A DNA stretch of 64,000 bases from Rhynchopus euleeides (Eukaryota; Euglenozoa; Diplonemea; Diplonemida; Diplonemidae): the NCBI GenBank assembly GCA_963210315.1, contig OY723240.1, forward strand, positions 1,984,001-2,048,000, given 5' to 3'. The position numbers and the translations under genes were made by a program. Within the stretch, counting starts at the first letter, position 1, and each line of letters starts with the position of its first letter. Below the pieces are notes generated by a model. The model searched no databases. It was not told where the DNA came from and saw nothing but the letters and a program-made list of their open reading frames with translations. This document shows positions 9,880-20,518 of the stretch, piece after piece.

Positions 9880-11660
9880 CGCCCAATGTATGTATTATAC
9901 ATGTATAATACTTGCATGTCAACTATTATACATGTATAATACATGTATATGCCTGAAATATACATGTAAAATACATGTATATCAAGTAAAAATACAAGTA
10001 TAATACTTGCATGTCAACTATTATACTTGTATTTTTACTTGATATACATGTATTTTACATGTATATTTCAGGCATTTACATGTATTTTACATGTATAATA
10101 CTTGTCATGCAAGTATTATACATGTAAAATACTTGCATGACAAGTAAAATACTTGCATGCAAGTAAAATACATGTATTTTACTTGCATGCAAGTATTTTA
10201 CTTGTCATGCAAGTATTATACATGTATTTTACTTGTCATGCAAGTATTTTACATGTATAATACTTGCATGACAAGTATTATACATGTAAAATACATGTAA
10301 ATGCCTGAAATATACATGTAAAATCCATGTATATCAAGTAAAAATACAAGTATAATAGTTGACATGCAAGTATTATACCGTAAACGGAAATATTGTGGAC
10401 CGTAATAAAGGTGAACCGTACTATAGGTGGACCGTAAAAAAGATGGAACAAATGGGATTTTTCCGGAACTTGGAACATTTTTACGGTCCACCTATTTTAC
10501 GGTTGGGATCGTGGACTTGGCGGTTTTTTTTACGAGTTCCTTCGCGACGAAGTCGCGAAGGAACCAAGGAAATCGTACGACTGAAGCTGCAGGATTAACA
10601 CCACAGGGCCTCAGCACAGAGTGTGCGCTCACCATCGTCCGGGAACTGTTCTCCCACAGTTACTGCAGGGTGTACTACACTAAAGGAGTACGATTTCCCT
10701 TAATTTTCCGGGCACTGATTCACGAATTTACATCTGGAGGGAGCCCGGTGGTCTCAGCTTCTGTCTGCGCGCCCTGCCGTACTGTGGCTGCTTTTGTGGG
10801 CTCGTGCAGCAGGTTCTACTTTTACTTCTACCGGAATGCTCCTTGCATGGTACTACACTTCTCGAGGTGTGGTGGTGGGTGAGTCTCGAGGTGAGTGGTG
10901 GTGATCGTGCCTTTTCCACACGCAGGGAGGACTTGCTTCTCTTGCTGGTGTTGGTTGCGGTGGTGGAGGGAGGGTCCAAAGCTGGGAGGTCGGGAGGCCT
11001 ACGTGTGGGTGTCTGCGGCGTGGAGGCCGCAGTCCGCGCCCCGCAACCCACCAGCCCGCGGGCGAAAAACGCATTGTCTTTTCCATATTCAGTCCCAATA
11101 AATGGTGGACCGTAAAAAAGATGGAACGTTTGGCCTTTTTTTGGGAACTTGGAACATTTTTACGGTCCACCCTTTTTCCGTTTACGGTACTTGTATTTTT
11201 ACTTGATATACATGTATTTTACATGTATATTTCAGGCATATACATGTACCGTATACGTAAATATTTTGGAACGTAAATATTATGGAACGTAAATATTTTG
11301 GAACGCTGGTGGGTTGGCGTTCCAGATTTTTTTCGTTCCATAATATTTACAGGGCTTTCTGCGACTCGGGGACTTGGACCAGGTGATCGGACGGCATACA
11401 GAGTCCCTGACGGGACCTACTCGTGCACTTTTCGTGCGATTCCTGAGGCAAGCCATCCTCACCACTGAGTCCCCAACTGGCCCTGTAAATATTTTGGAAC
11501 GTAAATATTATGGAACGGACCGGGCAAAAATGGGCCCGTTCCATAATATTTACGTTCCATAATATTTACGTATACGGTATTATACATGTATAATAGTTGA
11601 CATGCAAGTATTATACATGTATAATACATGTATATACTTGTAGTTATACATGTAAAATTT
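9880..11660. repeat. Nested palindrome complex
   Basis: Three layers of inverted repeats. The outer layer is a lattice of TATACATGTA, TACTTGCATG and ACATGTAAAATACATGT words (9885-10375, resumed at 11190-11245 and 11578-11660). Inside it, GTATTATACCGTAAACGG at about 10368 is mirrored by CCGTTTACGGTAC at about 11180, bounding a segment built from GGACCGTAAAAAAGATGGAAC hairpins (10425-10500 and 11104-11172). A further layer, ACCGTATACGTAAATATT...AATATTTACGTATACGGT (11246-11579), contains GTAAATATTATGGAACG hairpins. The pattern looks like foldback elements inserted into one another. No coding sequence is supported. Confidence 0.85.
10531..10700. repeat. Dispersed TACGAG-family repeat, copy 1
   Basis: Begins TACGAG, contains a perfect 13-bp hairpin (TTCCTTCGCGAC / GTCGCGAAGGAA, 10536-10562), then GTACGACTGAAG, CACAGGGCCTCA, GGAACTGTTCTCCCACAGTT, CAGGGTGT and AAAGGAGTACGAT. 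The same ordered blocks occur at 27093-27303 and 63475-63656, with a fragment at 19845-19890. It is non-coding and probably a short transposon family. Confidence 0.7.
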
Positions 11661-13511
11661 ACAAGATCCCACCGTGTTAGACCACCCCTAGGGGGGGGGG
11701 GGTTTACCTCGAATTATCAGAGCCCGCAGAGGGAAACGTGCGGCAAGGACAGCACGAAACAGAAACCCCTCTCACCGAGGGGCGCTGTTTCGCTCACAAA
11801 CCGTTCAAAATCGTCCAAAGTTGAACTTGATGTGCCGAGCCCCCGTCAACCAGCCACAGATCGACAGGGCGTGGGGGCAGGTGCGAGCTCCCTCTCCTAG
11901 GGCAAAAGACGCTGCGAACACGGCTCAAAAAATTGTTCAAAATCGTTCAAGACTTTTCCCTGAATGTTGAGGTGGATATCAAATAGTATTCATTGACGTC
12001 TTGGGGGGAAAGGGGTAGGGGTGGTGGGAAAACGGTGCGAGAGGGAAGGGAGGGGAGGCCCCCCCCGGATAAAGGCGCTGCCCTGTGGCGCTGCGAAACG
12101 TCCACATCATCAGAGCCTGTGTTATTTTTTGAAGACGAACCAGCCCAGCGGATGGCTCCCTCCGCACCTCCGCATCTCCACACCTTCCCCCCCACCCCCC
12201 CTCTGCAAGGTGCTGGGAGACTTACTCTTCCATGCACTCTCGACGATCAAACCCCCCCTCTGCTTTGGACAGTTTTTCCAGGGGATTTGGGGGGAGGGGA
12301 GGAGAAGCGAAAGCGACAAGCTTGCTGGAGGGGGGGGGGGGGGAGGGGTGCGTGTTGGTTGCTTCTTACACCGCATCTCGAGCGTTCGCTCGGTGTGGCC
12401 CGCCGCGATACCCACACCCCCCCTTCCACTCCCACTCCTATCTTCTCGCGAATTTGAATTTTCCATAGTGTCGGCATTGATGGTGGCGATGATGCTGATG
12501 TTCCTGATATTGGATTGTCATTCGCTCTTGGTGTGCAGAAAGAATGCGTGCGCCTCTCTGGCTAACACAGTGAGGCAGCAGGGCGGCACAGAGTTTTGGT
12601 GCAGCGATGGGGAATGCAGTTTAACATCCGTGCGTTTGATTTGTCAGTTGTGCCAGAGATCGTTTTCCTTCTTGCTGCTGTTGGTTGCTGGACCTTGCCC
12701 TACCTTGCCGACCCTCCAAACGTGATTTTTCAGGGCGAAAGAAATGCCGCCCCTGTTTTTGTGACACAGAAAGAAATTCCGGTAAAACTGGCAGTACAGC
12801 CCCGCCCTCCTGCCTTTGTCAGGACGGCTGTCAACATCTCCCCCGATGATTTATTCGCCTCTGCGACACGCCGTGCCAACGTATTGCGGCATCACAGGAT
12901 GTGATTTACATGATTCATCAAAAAGGCTGCCGGGGTTGGCATGCAACAACAAAACACCACACTTGCCTCGCATGCCGATCTCTCTTCGAGACCTGTCATG
13001 CGAAGTTGCGTGCTGACTCGGCAGATTCAACAGGCCAGGGTTGGGGCCACCCATCACCTGTGCTGCTCCAACAAGCGGGACGTGTGTACAGTGTGGATCG
13101 CATCAAGATTATGAGCTCGATGTCCTCTGCACTATCACAAATAGCTTCACGCGTGTGTGGGCAGTGGTCGCAACGCATCAAGAGCGGGTTAAGTTGCTCG
13201 GTGCGTTCACTGCTCATGCATGATGCGCATGTGGTCCCCTGCAGGTGTTGGTAAAAAATAGCGTTTCGTTAGGTTTAGTTTCACCTACAGTTGCCGGGCA
13301 GGGTTTCTCTATTTCATTGCGTTATCCGTGGGCCCTTAGGTCTCTCAGCGAAGAAGACTTTTGGCAGGGCAATGTTATACCGAACCAGGCGTACAAGCAA
13401 ATTTTCCGGGTTGGGCGCACAAACGACGCCTTATCTTTTTGGCAAGCCATGTGGAGGTGGCACGCTGTTTCTCTTGGCTCGTGCGCGTTTCGCGCAGCAA
13501 CAACCCCCCCC
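11661..13511. other. Gene-free, intron-like sequence
   Basis: C and G homopolymers, AT tracts and scattered short open frames on both strands, none coding-like. A dispersed-repeat fragment (AAGGTGCTGGGAGACTTA...CTCTCGACGATCAAACCCCCC) lies at 12205-12260. A diverged piece of the repeat seen at 26949 and 59894 (GGCGCACAAACxACxxCCTTATCTTTTT) lies near 13415-13440. Confidence 0.5.
12205..12260. repeat. Dispersed GTGCTGGGAG-family repeat, copy 1
   Basis: Shares AAGGTGCTGGGAG, a TTACT(C/T)TTCCAT block and CTCTCGACGATCAAACCC with copies at 20369-20467, 39209-39317, 39341-39407 and 61843-61898. The fuller copies (20369 and 39209) add GTGACTACAAAAAGGACTAA upstream. There is no coding potential. Confidence 0.65.
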
Positions 13512-14460
13512 CCCCCCCTAGGGCAGTGATTAAATAAACGTTGAAAACGTTTAGCGTTTATAAACGTTTAGCGTTTTTCAGAATTCTGAGCGGAAATAAA
13601 CGTTCAGATAAACGCTTAATAAACGTTTCCCTGCAGGCTCTGCCACTGAGTCACTTTACATCATAATACATCATGGCCAGCGCACCACACCCCAAATTCC
13701 AGGGCGGGGGGGCACCGCTGCGGTGAGGACAGCAAGATGTCGAAGCGCAAGGTCGAAACCATCGGCGCTATTTCTGGCCACTTCTTGTACCCGTGCCTGC
13801 TGTACCAGGTGCCTGTTCCAGTCAGTTGCCTCCCATCAGAGGAGGCATCTGAGAGACTCTCGTATGGCGTCCCTGTGCCACATGATCACAGGTGAGGCAC
13901 CACACCCGAGGACGCGCTCCCTGGCAACGGATGCGCCGTGCCACAGACCCAGCTGCCGTAAGCTCCCAAGAACAGCGTCAAATGGGACACGAACTGTACC
14001 ATACTTCTCCCACAACTGTTCCTGGCGCGATTACCTCATATTGGCTTGCCTTTTGGCCTCTGGAGGGCACCGAGAAGCTGTTATGCTTCAGAACAATCAA
14101 CGACAACAGTTCTTCTGTGCATCTGGCAGGTTGAGGTGTGCTTGTTCTGCTTGATGTGTCCTGTGGTGTGCAGCCCAGGTACAAGTTCTGTCCCAAAAAT
14201 TTTGGTTGCTAAAAACGGCATCGTCGGGGGCATACCACCCCCTGGGAGTGGGCGGAATTGAGTTTCCGGAGCATATTGGGCACTTTCTGCCACCAGAATC
14301 GTGTGGGAGTGTGTGAGGTCAGATTATGTGGGTGGGGTGCGGGCACAAGCTGCTTCGCTAAATAAACGCTAAACGTTTAGCGTTTATAAACGTTTAACGT
14401 TTATTGAAAAACGGTTTCTGAAATAAACGTCGTTTATTGGGTTCACTGCCCTAGGGGGGG
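13512..14460. mobile_element. Probable TIR element, about 950 bp
   Basis: Ends in inverted CCCCCCCTAGGGCAGTGA (left) and TCACTGCCCTAGGGGGGG (right). Inside each end is a block of AAACGTTTAGCGTTTATAAACG palindromes (13532-13635 and 14358-14438). No target duplication could be fixed because the left end lies in a long C run. Its centre carries an exon-like frame (13737-13891), possibly a captured host sequence. Confidence 0.55.
13737..13891 (+). CDS. Possible exon inside TIR element, unknown protein
   Basis: An ATG-initiated frame of 51 codons beginning MSKRKVETIGAISGHFLYPC and containing VPVPVSCLPSEEASERLSYG. It ends exactly at a strong donor (ATCACAG then GTGAGG at 13892). An acceptor-like GGACAG lies just upstream of the ATG. 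The residues look protein-like, but I do not recognise the family. It is the only coding-like segment inside the surrounding element, so it may be a captured exon. A pseudogene fragment is equally possible. Confidence 0.3.
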
Positions 14461-15171
14461 GTCACTGGGGGGGACAAACCCCAAAATTCCACTTTCCCTC
14501 GGAGGGCATTTTTGGGTCAAAAAAATATGAAAAACCGGTCCAGAATGTGTCGGAACCCGGATATACCCCCACTACAACATGATCTGTGGCCTTGTTACCC
14601 TCTCAGACCCCATCCTAATTTTCCGTCCCAGAACTTGTACCTAGCCCACCCCCCGTGAGCAAGGTCTCATCGCGATCAACATGCAATGGGCCAAGAATAG
14701 CTCTGTTTCACCCTTCAAAGCTGCCGAGAAGTTCCTGTGGAGTCGATCGGAACAGCGGTGCAAGCCCTGATGTGAGATGGCGGCGCCGCAGGTCGCAGAT
14801 CTCGCACAGGAAGGTACGTACCGGTTGTTGTACCGGAAGCACACTGTGGTGAAGGTGCAGAGTGGCCCGGTTGCCCGTGTACGAACACGTACCCCACTGC
14901 AGCGCTCGTACTCTCGTGCTGACGTGAGCCGAGGTCGGTGTGGATCGACCTCAAACAGGTGTGGAGCACGACTGGCTGGGGGGTCTCCTCTCATCAATGG
15001 TAGTACAGCTGATCAGCCGCTTTCGAGGTGTACAGCCTCAACGGTGACTGCACTCGCACAGCTCAACACAAGCGGAATAGTGAATGAAACTGAGGGGGGA
15101 AATCCTCCTGACCCTCGGCAGAGGATGTGTGCGCATTTGTGAAGCGACTGCGTCCCCAAACAACTGCTCAG
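14461..15171. other. Gene-poor sequence with weak exon-like fragments
   Basis: 14680-14768 reads openly as a short basic segment (AINMQWAKNSSVSPFKAAEKF) and stops at 14766-14768. 14777-14816 ends at a donor-like AAG then GTACGTACC. Neither has enough support to be called. The rest shows no gene or repeat. Confidence 0.35.
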
Positions 15172-15382
15172 GAAGCGTTCCCGGAGATACCGGTCCCACA
15201 AACAGGGCGAGACCCGCAGCTTCCTGGGAAGGAAACGGAGTGCTGAATTGATGGATCTCGCCGAGGAGAGCGGGCTCCACCAGTATGAATTCACCATCCT
15301 TGAGCTCCAGAAGAACCTCCTGGGCGATATGCATGCGGAACTGGAAACAATGCCTCTTCCCAGTGGTTGTGGTCAAAAATGA
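15172..15382 (+). CDS. Possible terminal exon, unknown protein
   Basis: After an acceptor-like CTGCTCAG (15164-15171) a frame is open for about 69 codons to TGA at 15380-15382. It is strongly basic at first (KRSRRYRSHKQGE), then amphipathic (LMDLAEESGLHQYEFTILEL), then QKNLLGDMHAELETMPLPSG. The tail loosely resembles the region before the MLP motif of hexokinases, but the match is too short to name. There is no ATG at the start, so it would need an upstream exon. Confidence 0.3.
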
Positions 15383-17640
15383 CGAAGCTACGCGACTTCC
15401 CTGAGGTACAAGTTCTGGTACAAAAATTAAAATGGGCGAAAAATGCCTTCCTGGGTGTCAGAAACCACCGAAATGGGCCTAAAACCTGTTTTCCACCACA
15501 TATCGGCCAACAGATACCCAAAAATCGGCTCTCCGGGGGCAGGAATGGGGATGTTGGAAAAATTGCCGTTTGTCTACCACTTTTCCTTAACAGTGACCCC
15601 CCCCTACCCCCCCCCAGTGATGTGCCGATGTATATATACGCCAATGTATATATACGTATATATACGTTCGGAGGTCCCGAAAATCCGGAAATATACGTCC
15701 CCTGTGTAATTCCCTGTTGCACGGTGGCCAGGTCACTGTGGGGTAACCTGGGTGGGATCTCCCGCAGGATATGAGTGGATATATCCCGCTCTGTGCCTTC
15801 GACAGATACTTCCCTTGGAACGAAGTGAAACGCCAATCCGGCTGCCCACAGGGTGTTCCGCTTCTTGTGTCCGCACCTTACGTGGCCACATGTAGTTGGG
15901 CAGTTAGAAAGACACCGCCCTCCCCTGTGCACAGGGTGGATCCTGTGCAGAGGGGATGTGCCTTTCTGAGTCAACTGAGTGGCGACGGGGCACCCAGGTA
16001 TTGACTGGTGGTGACCATGCTGTGCTGGGGTCTTCCCAAAGACGACATATCGTTTTTGGTCGTGTTCGCTCCGGAGACGGCGTTTGATGGGATGATGCAA
16101 GGACGGCACGTGGGCACCGATCAGGAAGTGGGCAACGCTGGTGATGCAACGTTTCCTTACCTCGCCAATGTGGCGCCAAGACTGAGCAATGTCCCCGACT
16201 CTCGAACAACGAGCGGCGCTCGTCTAGTCGGGCCCGTACCAGGACCGCGAAGCGTGCCCGGCTAGCGTAAGGGTGGACAGCCAAGCTGTGTACCACATAC
16301 TGTGCACCTTAGGGATCGTGGACCCTCTCCACCCACACATTGCCCACAGGAAGAACGTAACGTATATTGCAACGTATATGCGTATATATACGTATATATA
16401 CGCCATGTATATATACGTATATATACGTTCGAGATCCGGATATACGTCGTATAGCACATCACTGACCCCCCCCCCCCCCCCCCCCCCGGGATTTCGGCGT
16501 GCTGCTGCCCTCCTCATACTCCTTGTTGCCCGAATCCCCGACACCTACCTACCCCACCCTTTATCATCGGCGGTGTTCTGCAGGTCATGCAGGGTCAGTG
16601 TGTCTGCTCAGAGATGGGTGGCCCCTCTGTGGTCATGTTCTGCGATTCCTGGTTTCTCTCTCACTTACTCCTGCCCTCCCTCACACACACACACACATTC
16701 TCTCTCCACCTCTCCGTCTATCTTGCAATGAGTCCAGTGTGAATATATCCTGGGAGAACTGTTCTGTTCGCTCTCGATCAATAGTCAATAGCCCACGCCA
16801 CAATGCAGCTGGTGTCTGAAAAGTCCCCCAGGGGGATCCTCAGAAATTGTTCGGGGTAGCAAAAGAAAAAAAATATATCACCACAACCGAACCACCGCTG
16901 GTATTGTATTCTGGAAAAAAGGTGTCTGGGAAAAAGAAACGGGCCCTTTTAAATGAAATCGGCTTCCCCCACCCCCCACCCCCCGGAATTCTCAGAAAAC
17001 CCCCCCCCCCCTCCCTGCATCACGACAATAAAGAACCCCGGCAGAGAAAAGAATCTCGCAGAACGGGCGCTTTGAGCGTGCCCAGGGGGTTGCCACAGGT
17101 GATCCAGATAACACACAGCCTCGTTTTTGGAGCCTGCTCGATACGCCTCTAACTTGGCCTGGGGACTGTTCACCTGTTTCTTACAGGCCGCCTATGTGTT
17201 GGTTGGGTATACTATTGTCATACATCAATAGTCTGGGTTGACTCAGGGCTCGCCAACGGGAGTGGTCGACAGGCCTTGCAGGATTTGGGTATCTTCATGT
17301 GATTCAGCATGGTCTGCCTGTCTTGTTCTGGCTTGGCCGTTCGGGGTCAGCACGGACAGGGGAAGGTCACCAGCCGCCGCTCCAGCAGGCCACTGCCGTT
17401 TCCGGCTGTGCGATCTTCCCTCTTATCAGTCAGGCAGGCTTTTTGCGAAGCTCGTTGTCCAGATGGCAGCTCCACAGATCGATGCCTGCGGCCTGTGGCT
17501 GGCGCGTGATCCCAGTCATCACAGTCCTCTGGCTGATATCATCGCCAGGACCCTTTTCTGGTACGGCCGTAGTATTCCTTGGAGTCAACTCAGGCCTTTT
17601 ATTTTTTTCTCTTTTGTGCGACGACCATTTTTTTTAAAAT
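15383..17640. other. Gene-poor, palindromic microsatellite and homopolymer sequence
   Basis: Contains two blocks of TATATACGTATATATACG palindromes (15629-15690 and 16358-16450), a run of about 20 C (16467-16488) and a CA microsatellite (16682-16700). A frame at 15768-16004 after an acceptor-like CCCGCAG, and one at 16008-16265, are open but lack recognisable content. No gene is called. Confidence 0.5.
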
Positions 17641-17644
17641 GTTT

Positions 17645-17753
17645 GGGGGCCCTCGCTACGAGTCACTGTGAGTCACGAGTCGTCAGTTGTCAGCCAAACA
17701 TGGCTGACTTCTCACTTTTTCTCACTCAGTCACACTTGGTAGCGAGGGCCCCC
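17645..17753. mobile_element. 109-bp miniature inverted-repeat element, copy 1
   Basis: 15-bp perfect TIRs (GGGGGCCCTCGCTAC) at each end, flanked by TTT at 17642-17644 and 17754-17756. The whole 109 bp is repeated with minor differences at 25086-25194, where the flanking triplet is TAG. Internal blocks GAGTCACTGTGAGTCACGAG and TTCTCACTTTTTCTCACTC are also partly inverted. Confidence 0.85.
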
Positions 17754-17833
17754 TTTGGCGTTTTTTTATTTGTTCTTTCCTCCTCTTTTTCAAAAAAAAC
17801 CCCCCCTCCCCTCCCCCCCATCTCCCCAAAAAA

Positions 17834-18666
17834 CTATATGGGCTCGTCCCATAACCCCCCCCCCCCAAAGTGGCCTTTTTGGGATTTTTCGCTGAAAACC
17901 TGAAAGATCCAGGACAAAACCGGTCCTGACCCCCAAACCTGGCCCAAAAGTGATATCTGGGGCTATCCGGGGGTTTCCTGGGGCAAGTGAGGGTGCAGGG
18001 GGGTCTGATTCTGGTGGTGATTTCCTCTCCCACGGCCTTTCTTCGAGGGGGCTCCTCCCCCCCTGAAACCACCTCTTCCGGGCCTTGACTGAAGCCCTCT
18101 CATCCGGACACACGTTCTCAAGCGGGTTGCGTGTGCTGTTCAGAGTTCTTTGTTTTATGCCAGGAAACTTGCACACCCTTGTCGTGGGGTTTGAGCTTGA
18201 ACAATCTGACTATCTCGGAGAGTCTGAGAGTATGCCAGCGCTGATCTGCCGCCCTGTGCTTGTAGCAACGGGCAGAATGATAGTGTTTCTTCTGTTCGTG
18301 CTTTGCGGCTTTCGGTAACTTGATGACAGGACTTGATGTTGCTGGACAGTTCTGGCGATTGCCAACACTGTCGAGGACCCTCGCCTCAAGTGTTTCTGAA
18401 TCTTCAGTCAAGGCCCGGAAGAGGTGGTTTCAGGGGGGGAGGAGCCCCCTCGAAGAAAGGCCGTGGGAGAGGAAATCACCACCAGAATCAGACCCCCCTG
18501 CACCCTCATTTGCCCCAGGAAACCCCCGGATAGCCCCAGATATCACTTTTGGGCCAGGTTTGGGGGTCAGGACCGGTTATGTCCTGTATTTTTCAGGTTT
18601 TCAGCAAAAAAAAACCCCAAAAAGGCCACTTTGGGGGGGGGGGGGTTTTGGGACGAGGCCATATAG
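17834..18666. mobile_element. Foldback element with about 261-bp arms
   Basis: The left arm (17834-18094) and right arm (18402-18666) are reverse complements at high identity over their whole length, from outer CTATATGG to inner GGCCTTGACTGAAG. They enclose a 307-bp loop (18095-18401). The arms contain long C or G runs that differ in length between the two. No transposase is encoded: the frames in the arms mirror each other and are not genes. Confidence 0.9.
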
Positions 18667-18837
18667 CCAGAACTTGACCCGTCTCAGAGACTCTGCCACC
18701 CAGACCATACCGATGGTGGCCTTCCCCCCCCCCCCCCCCCCCTGTTTTATACTGAAAGCACGGCAAATAATTCGTGAAGCTCTCTCCCATGCTGGGCCTA
18801 TACGCCACCACCCCCCCCCCCCCCCCAAGGCTGGCAG

Positions 18838-18905
18838 CAAATTTTTACTGCACTTTACTGCACTTTATTTTACTGCATTTTACTGCATTTTATTGTATTT
18901 TATTT
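18838..18905. repeat. (ACTGCATTTT)-type microsatellite, copy 1
   Basis: Degenerate 10-bp units TTTACTGCAC and TTTACTGCAT. The same block in the same orientation recurs at 19556-19640, so the pair forms direct repeats around the frame at 18981-19385. Confidence 0.75.
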
Positions 18906-18980
18906 TCCGGATTTTTGGATAAAGTGCATGGTCCTTAGTGGTGCCTTGGGCTTCGCATACGTACAGCTGGGAGGACCACT

Positions 18981-19385
18981 ATGGACAGGCCAAATGCTGG
19001 AGTCACACCCACTTTACAGAGGTGCAGCCACGTCTGCAAGTTTGCGGACAGCCGCAAACCCGCAGAAGATGGCAAAAAGTACCGCTCCTGCACGGAGGTT
19101 CTCCTGAAGGTCACAGGGACGCACCAAGGCTCCGGCAGAGAATGCAGGCCGGGATGGATGTGCCCTGCCTATGTTGGGTCGGTGGGTTCGCAGGACCTGA
19201 TCGGTGCGGCCTCCGCCTGGCTTCAGTCCTGCTTTGAGTGCTTTCAGTCCGCTCTGATGTCCAGCCTCCCCGAACGGGATGGTGAAGAACCCGTACGCCA
19301 GAGCTCAGCTGTACAACGTCCGAGGAAGGTGGACTGCCCACCGCACACCGCCGTGCTGGTCCGCCCTGGTGCGCCTGCTGCCTGA
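18981..19385 (+). CDS. Hypothetical protein, 134 aa, Cys-rich
   Basis: An ATG-started open frame (MDRPNAGVTPTLQRCSHVCK) with eight cysteines, an acidic-basic middle and a Pro-rich C terminus ending GAPAA. There is no signal peptide or membrane segment, and no family is recognised. Codons lean to G or C at the third position like the confident genes here, but the frame sits between direct copies of a microsatellite in an otherwise gene-free stretch. It could be an exon of a larger gene, a captured fragment within a repeat, or chance. Confidence 0.35.
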   Translation: MDRPNAGVTPTLQRCSHVCKFADSRKPAEDGKKYRSCTEVLLKVTGTHQGSGRECRPGWMCPAYVGSVGSQDLIGAASAWLQSCFECFQSALMSSLPERDGEEPVRQSSAVQRPRKVDCPPHTAVLVRPGAPAA

Positions 19386-19555
19386 TTGGCCCCGGCACTC
19401 GGAAGCAGCATCAAGCATGCCGAACAGCAGCAGGGCGGGCCTGGCGGGGGCACTGCCTTGGTGGCCTTGTGTTGGCCAGAGTGGGCGGATCAGGGTCCCC
19501 TGGCACGGCAGGTCAGCATCCTGCCCACCGTCACGCCGAGCCACCCCTACAACAC

Positions 19556-19640
19556 GCTCTCCTGCACTTTATTGCACTTTACTGCATTTTACTGCACTTT
19601 ACTGCATTTTATTGCACTTTATTTTATTTTATGTTTTTTA
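19556..19640. repeat. (ACTGCATTTT)-type microsatellite, copy 2
   Basis: Same degenerate 10-bp units as at 18838-18905, ending in TTTTATTTTATG. Confidence 0.75.
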
Positions 19641-19649
19641 TTTTTAAAA

Positions 19650-20368
19650 TGCAGCATTTGTCCAGCCTTGCCCCCCCCCCCCCCCCCCGTGAGGCGGTCT
19701 TCGCTGTGAGGCGGTCGTCAGTGCATTTTTTGTGCATGCCCTTCCTGTTGAGTTGGGTGAAAACTGACGAAGATTGATGGAGAAATACCGATCAGCGGAG
19801 ACCTTCCCGAGGCGGTTGAAACTATGGGATCCAGCACCTTTCATACGCCACTTCACAGGGCCTCAGCACAGCCTTGAGGCACAAAAAAATGTGCGATGGG
19901 CGGGAGAAACGAAAAAAAATGCCGCTGCGTTGTTCATTGCAGTTGGCTGGACAGAGATTGCGTTTCTTCTGCCTTGTGTGGAGCGGCAAAAAAGAAAAGT
20001 GCTGCGCCGAGGGACGATATATCCCTCATTGTTGGGATGTCAAAAAGTCAAACGAGAGAAGGAAAAAAAATACAAACCCCCATCTGCTGTGTTGACGGGG
20101 GTGCGTGTGTGTGGGATGTGACCGCGGCGGGACCCCCCCCCCCCCCCCTCCCACCTCCACCCCGCCCTTCTCAAACACTTCTTTGCTGCCCCCCCCACCC
20201 CCCACGCAACGGAGGAGGAACATCGAACGCAAAGGGAGTTGCCACCCCATCCACATAAAATCATCGTATTTTAGTGTAATTTACCCCACCCTATTCCCCC
20301 CCCCCCCCCCCTTCTCTAATTCACAGACAACTGCTACACACCCTCCCGTTGTACATTGATCTGCCTTG
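19650..20368. other. Gene-free, homopolymer-rich
   Basis: C runs at 19671-19688, 20132-20148 and 20298-20311. A TACGAG-family fragment (CACTTCACAGGGCCTCAGCACAG...) lies at 19845-19890. No coding frame is supported. Confidence 0.5.
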
Positions 20369-20467
20369 TACAACATATCTGGTGTAGTGACTACAAAAAG
20401 GACTAACATTGCGAGAAGGTGCTGGGAGATTTACTTTTCCATTCCCTCTCGACGATCAAACCCCCCC
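20369..20467. repeat. Dispersed GTGCTGGGAG-family repeat, copy 2
   Basis: Matches 39209-39317 almost throughout (GTGACTACAAAAAGGACTAA, then GAAGGTGCTGGGAG, then CGATCAAACCCC). It lies just upstream of the acceptor of the kinesin-like exon. Confidence 0.75.
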
Positions 20468-20518
20468 CTTCTCTAATTCAGCTCCCCACCCCACCCACCC
20501 ACCCACAGGCCGAGAGGG

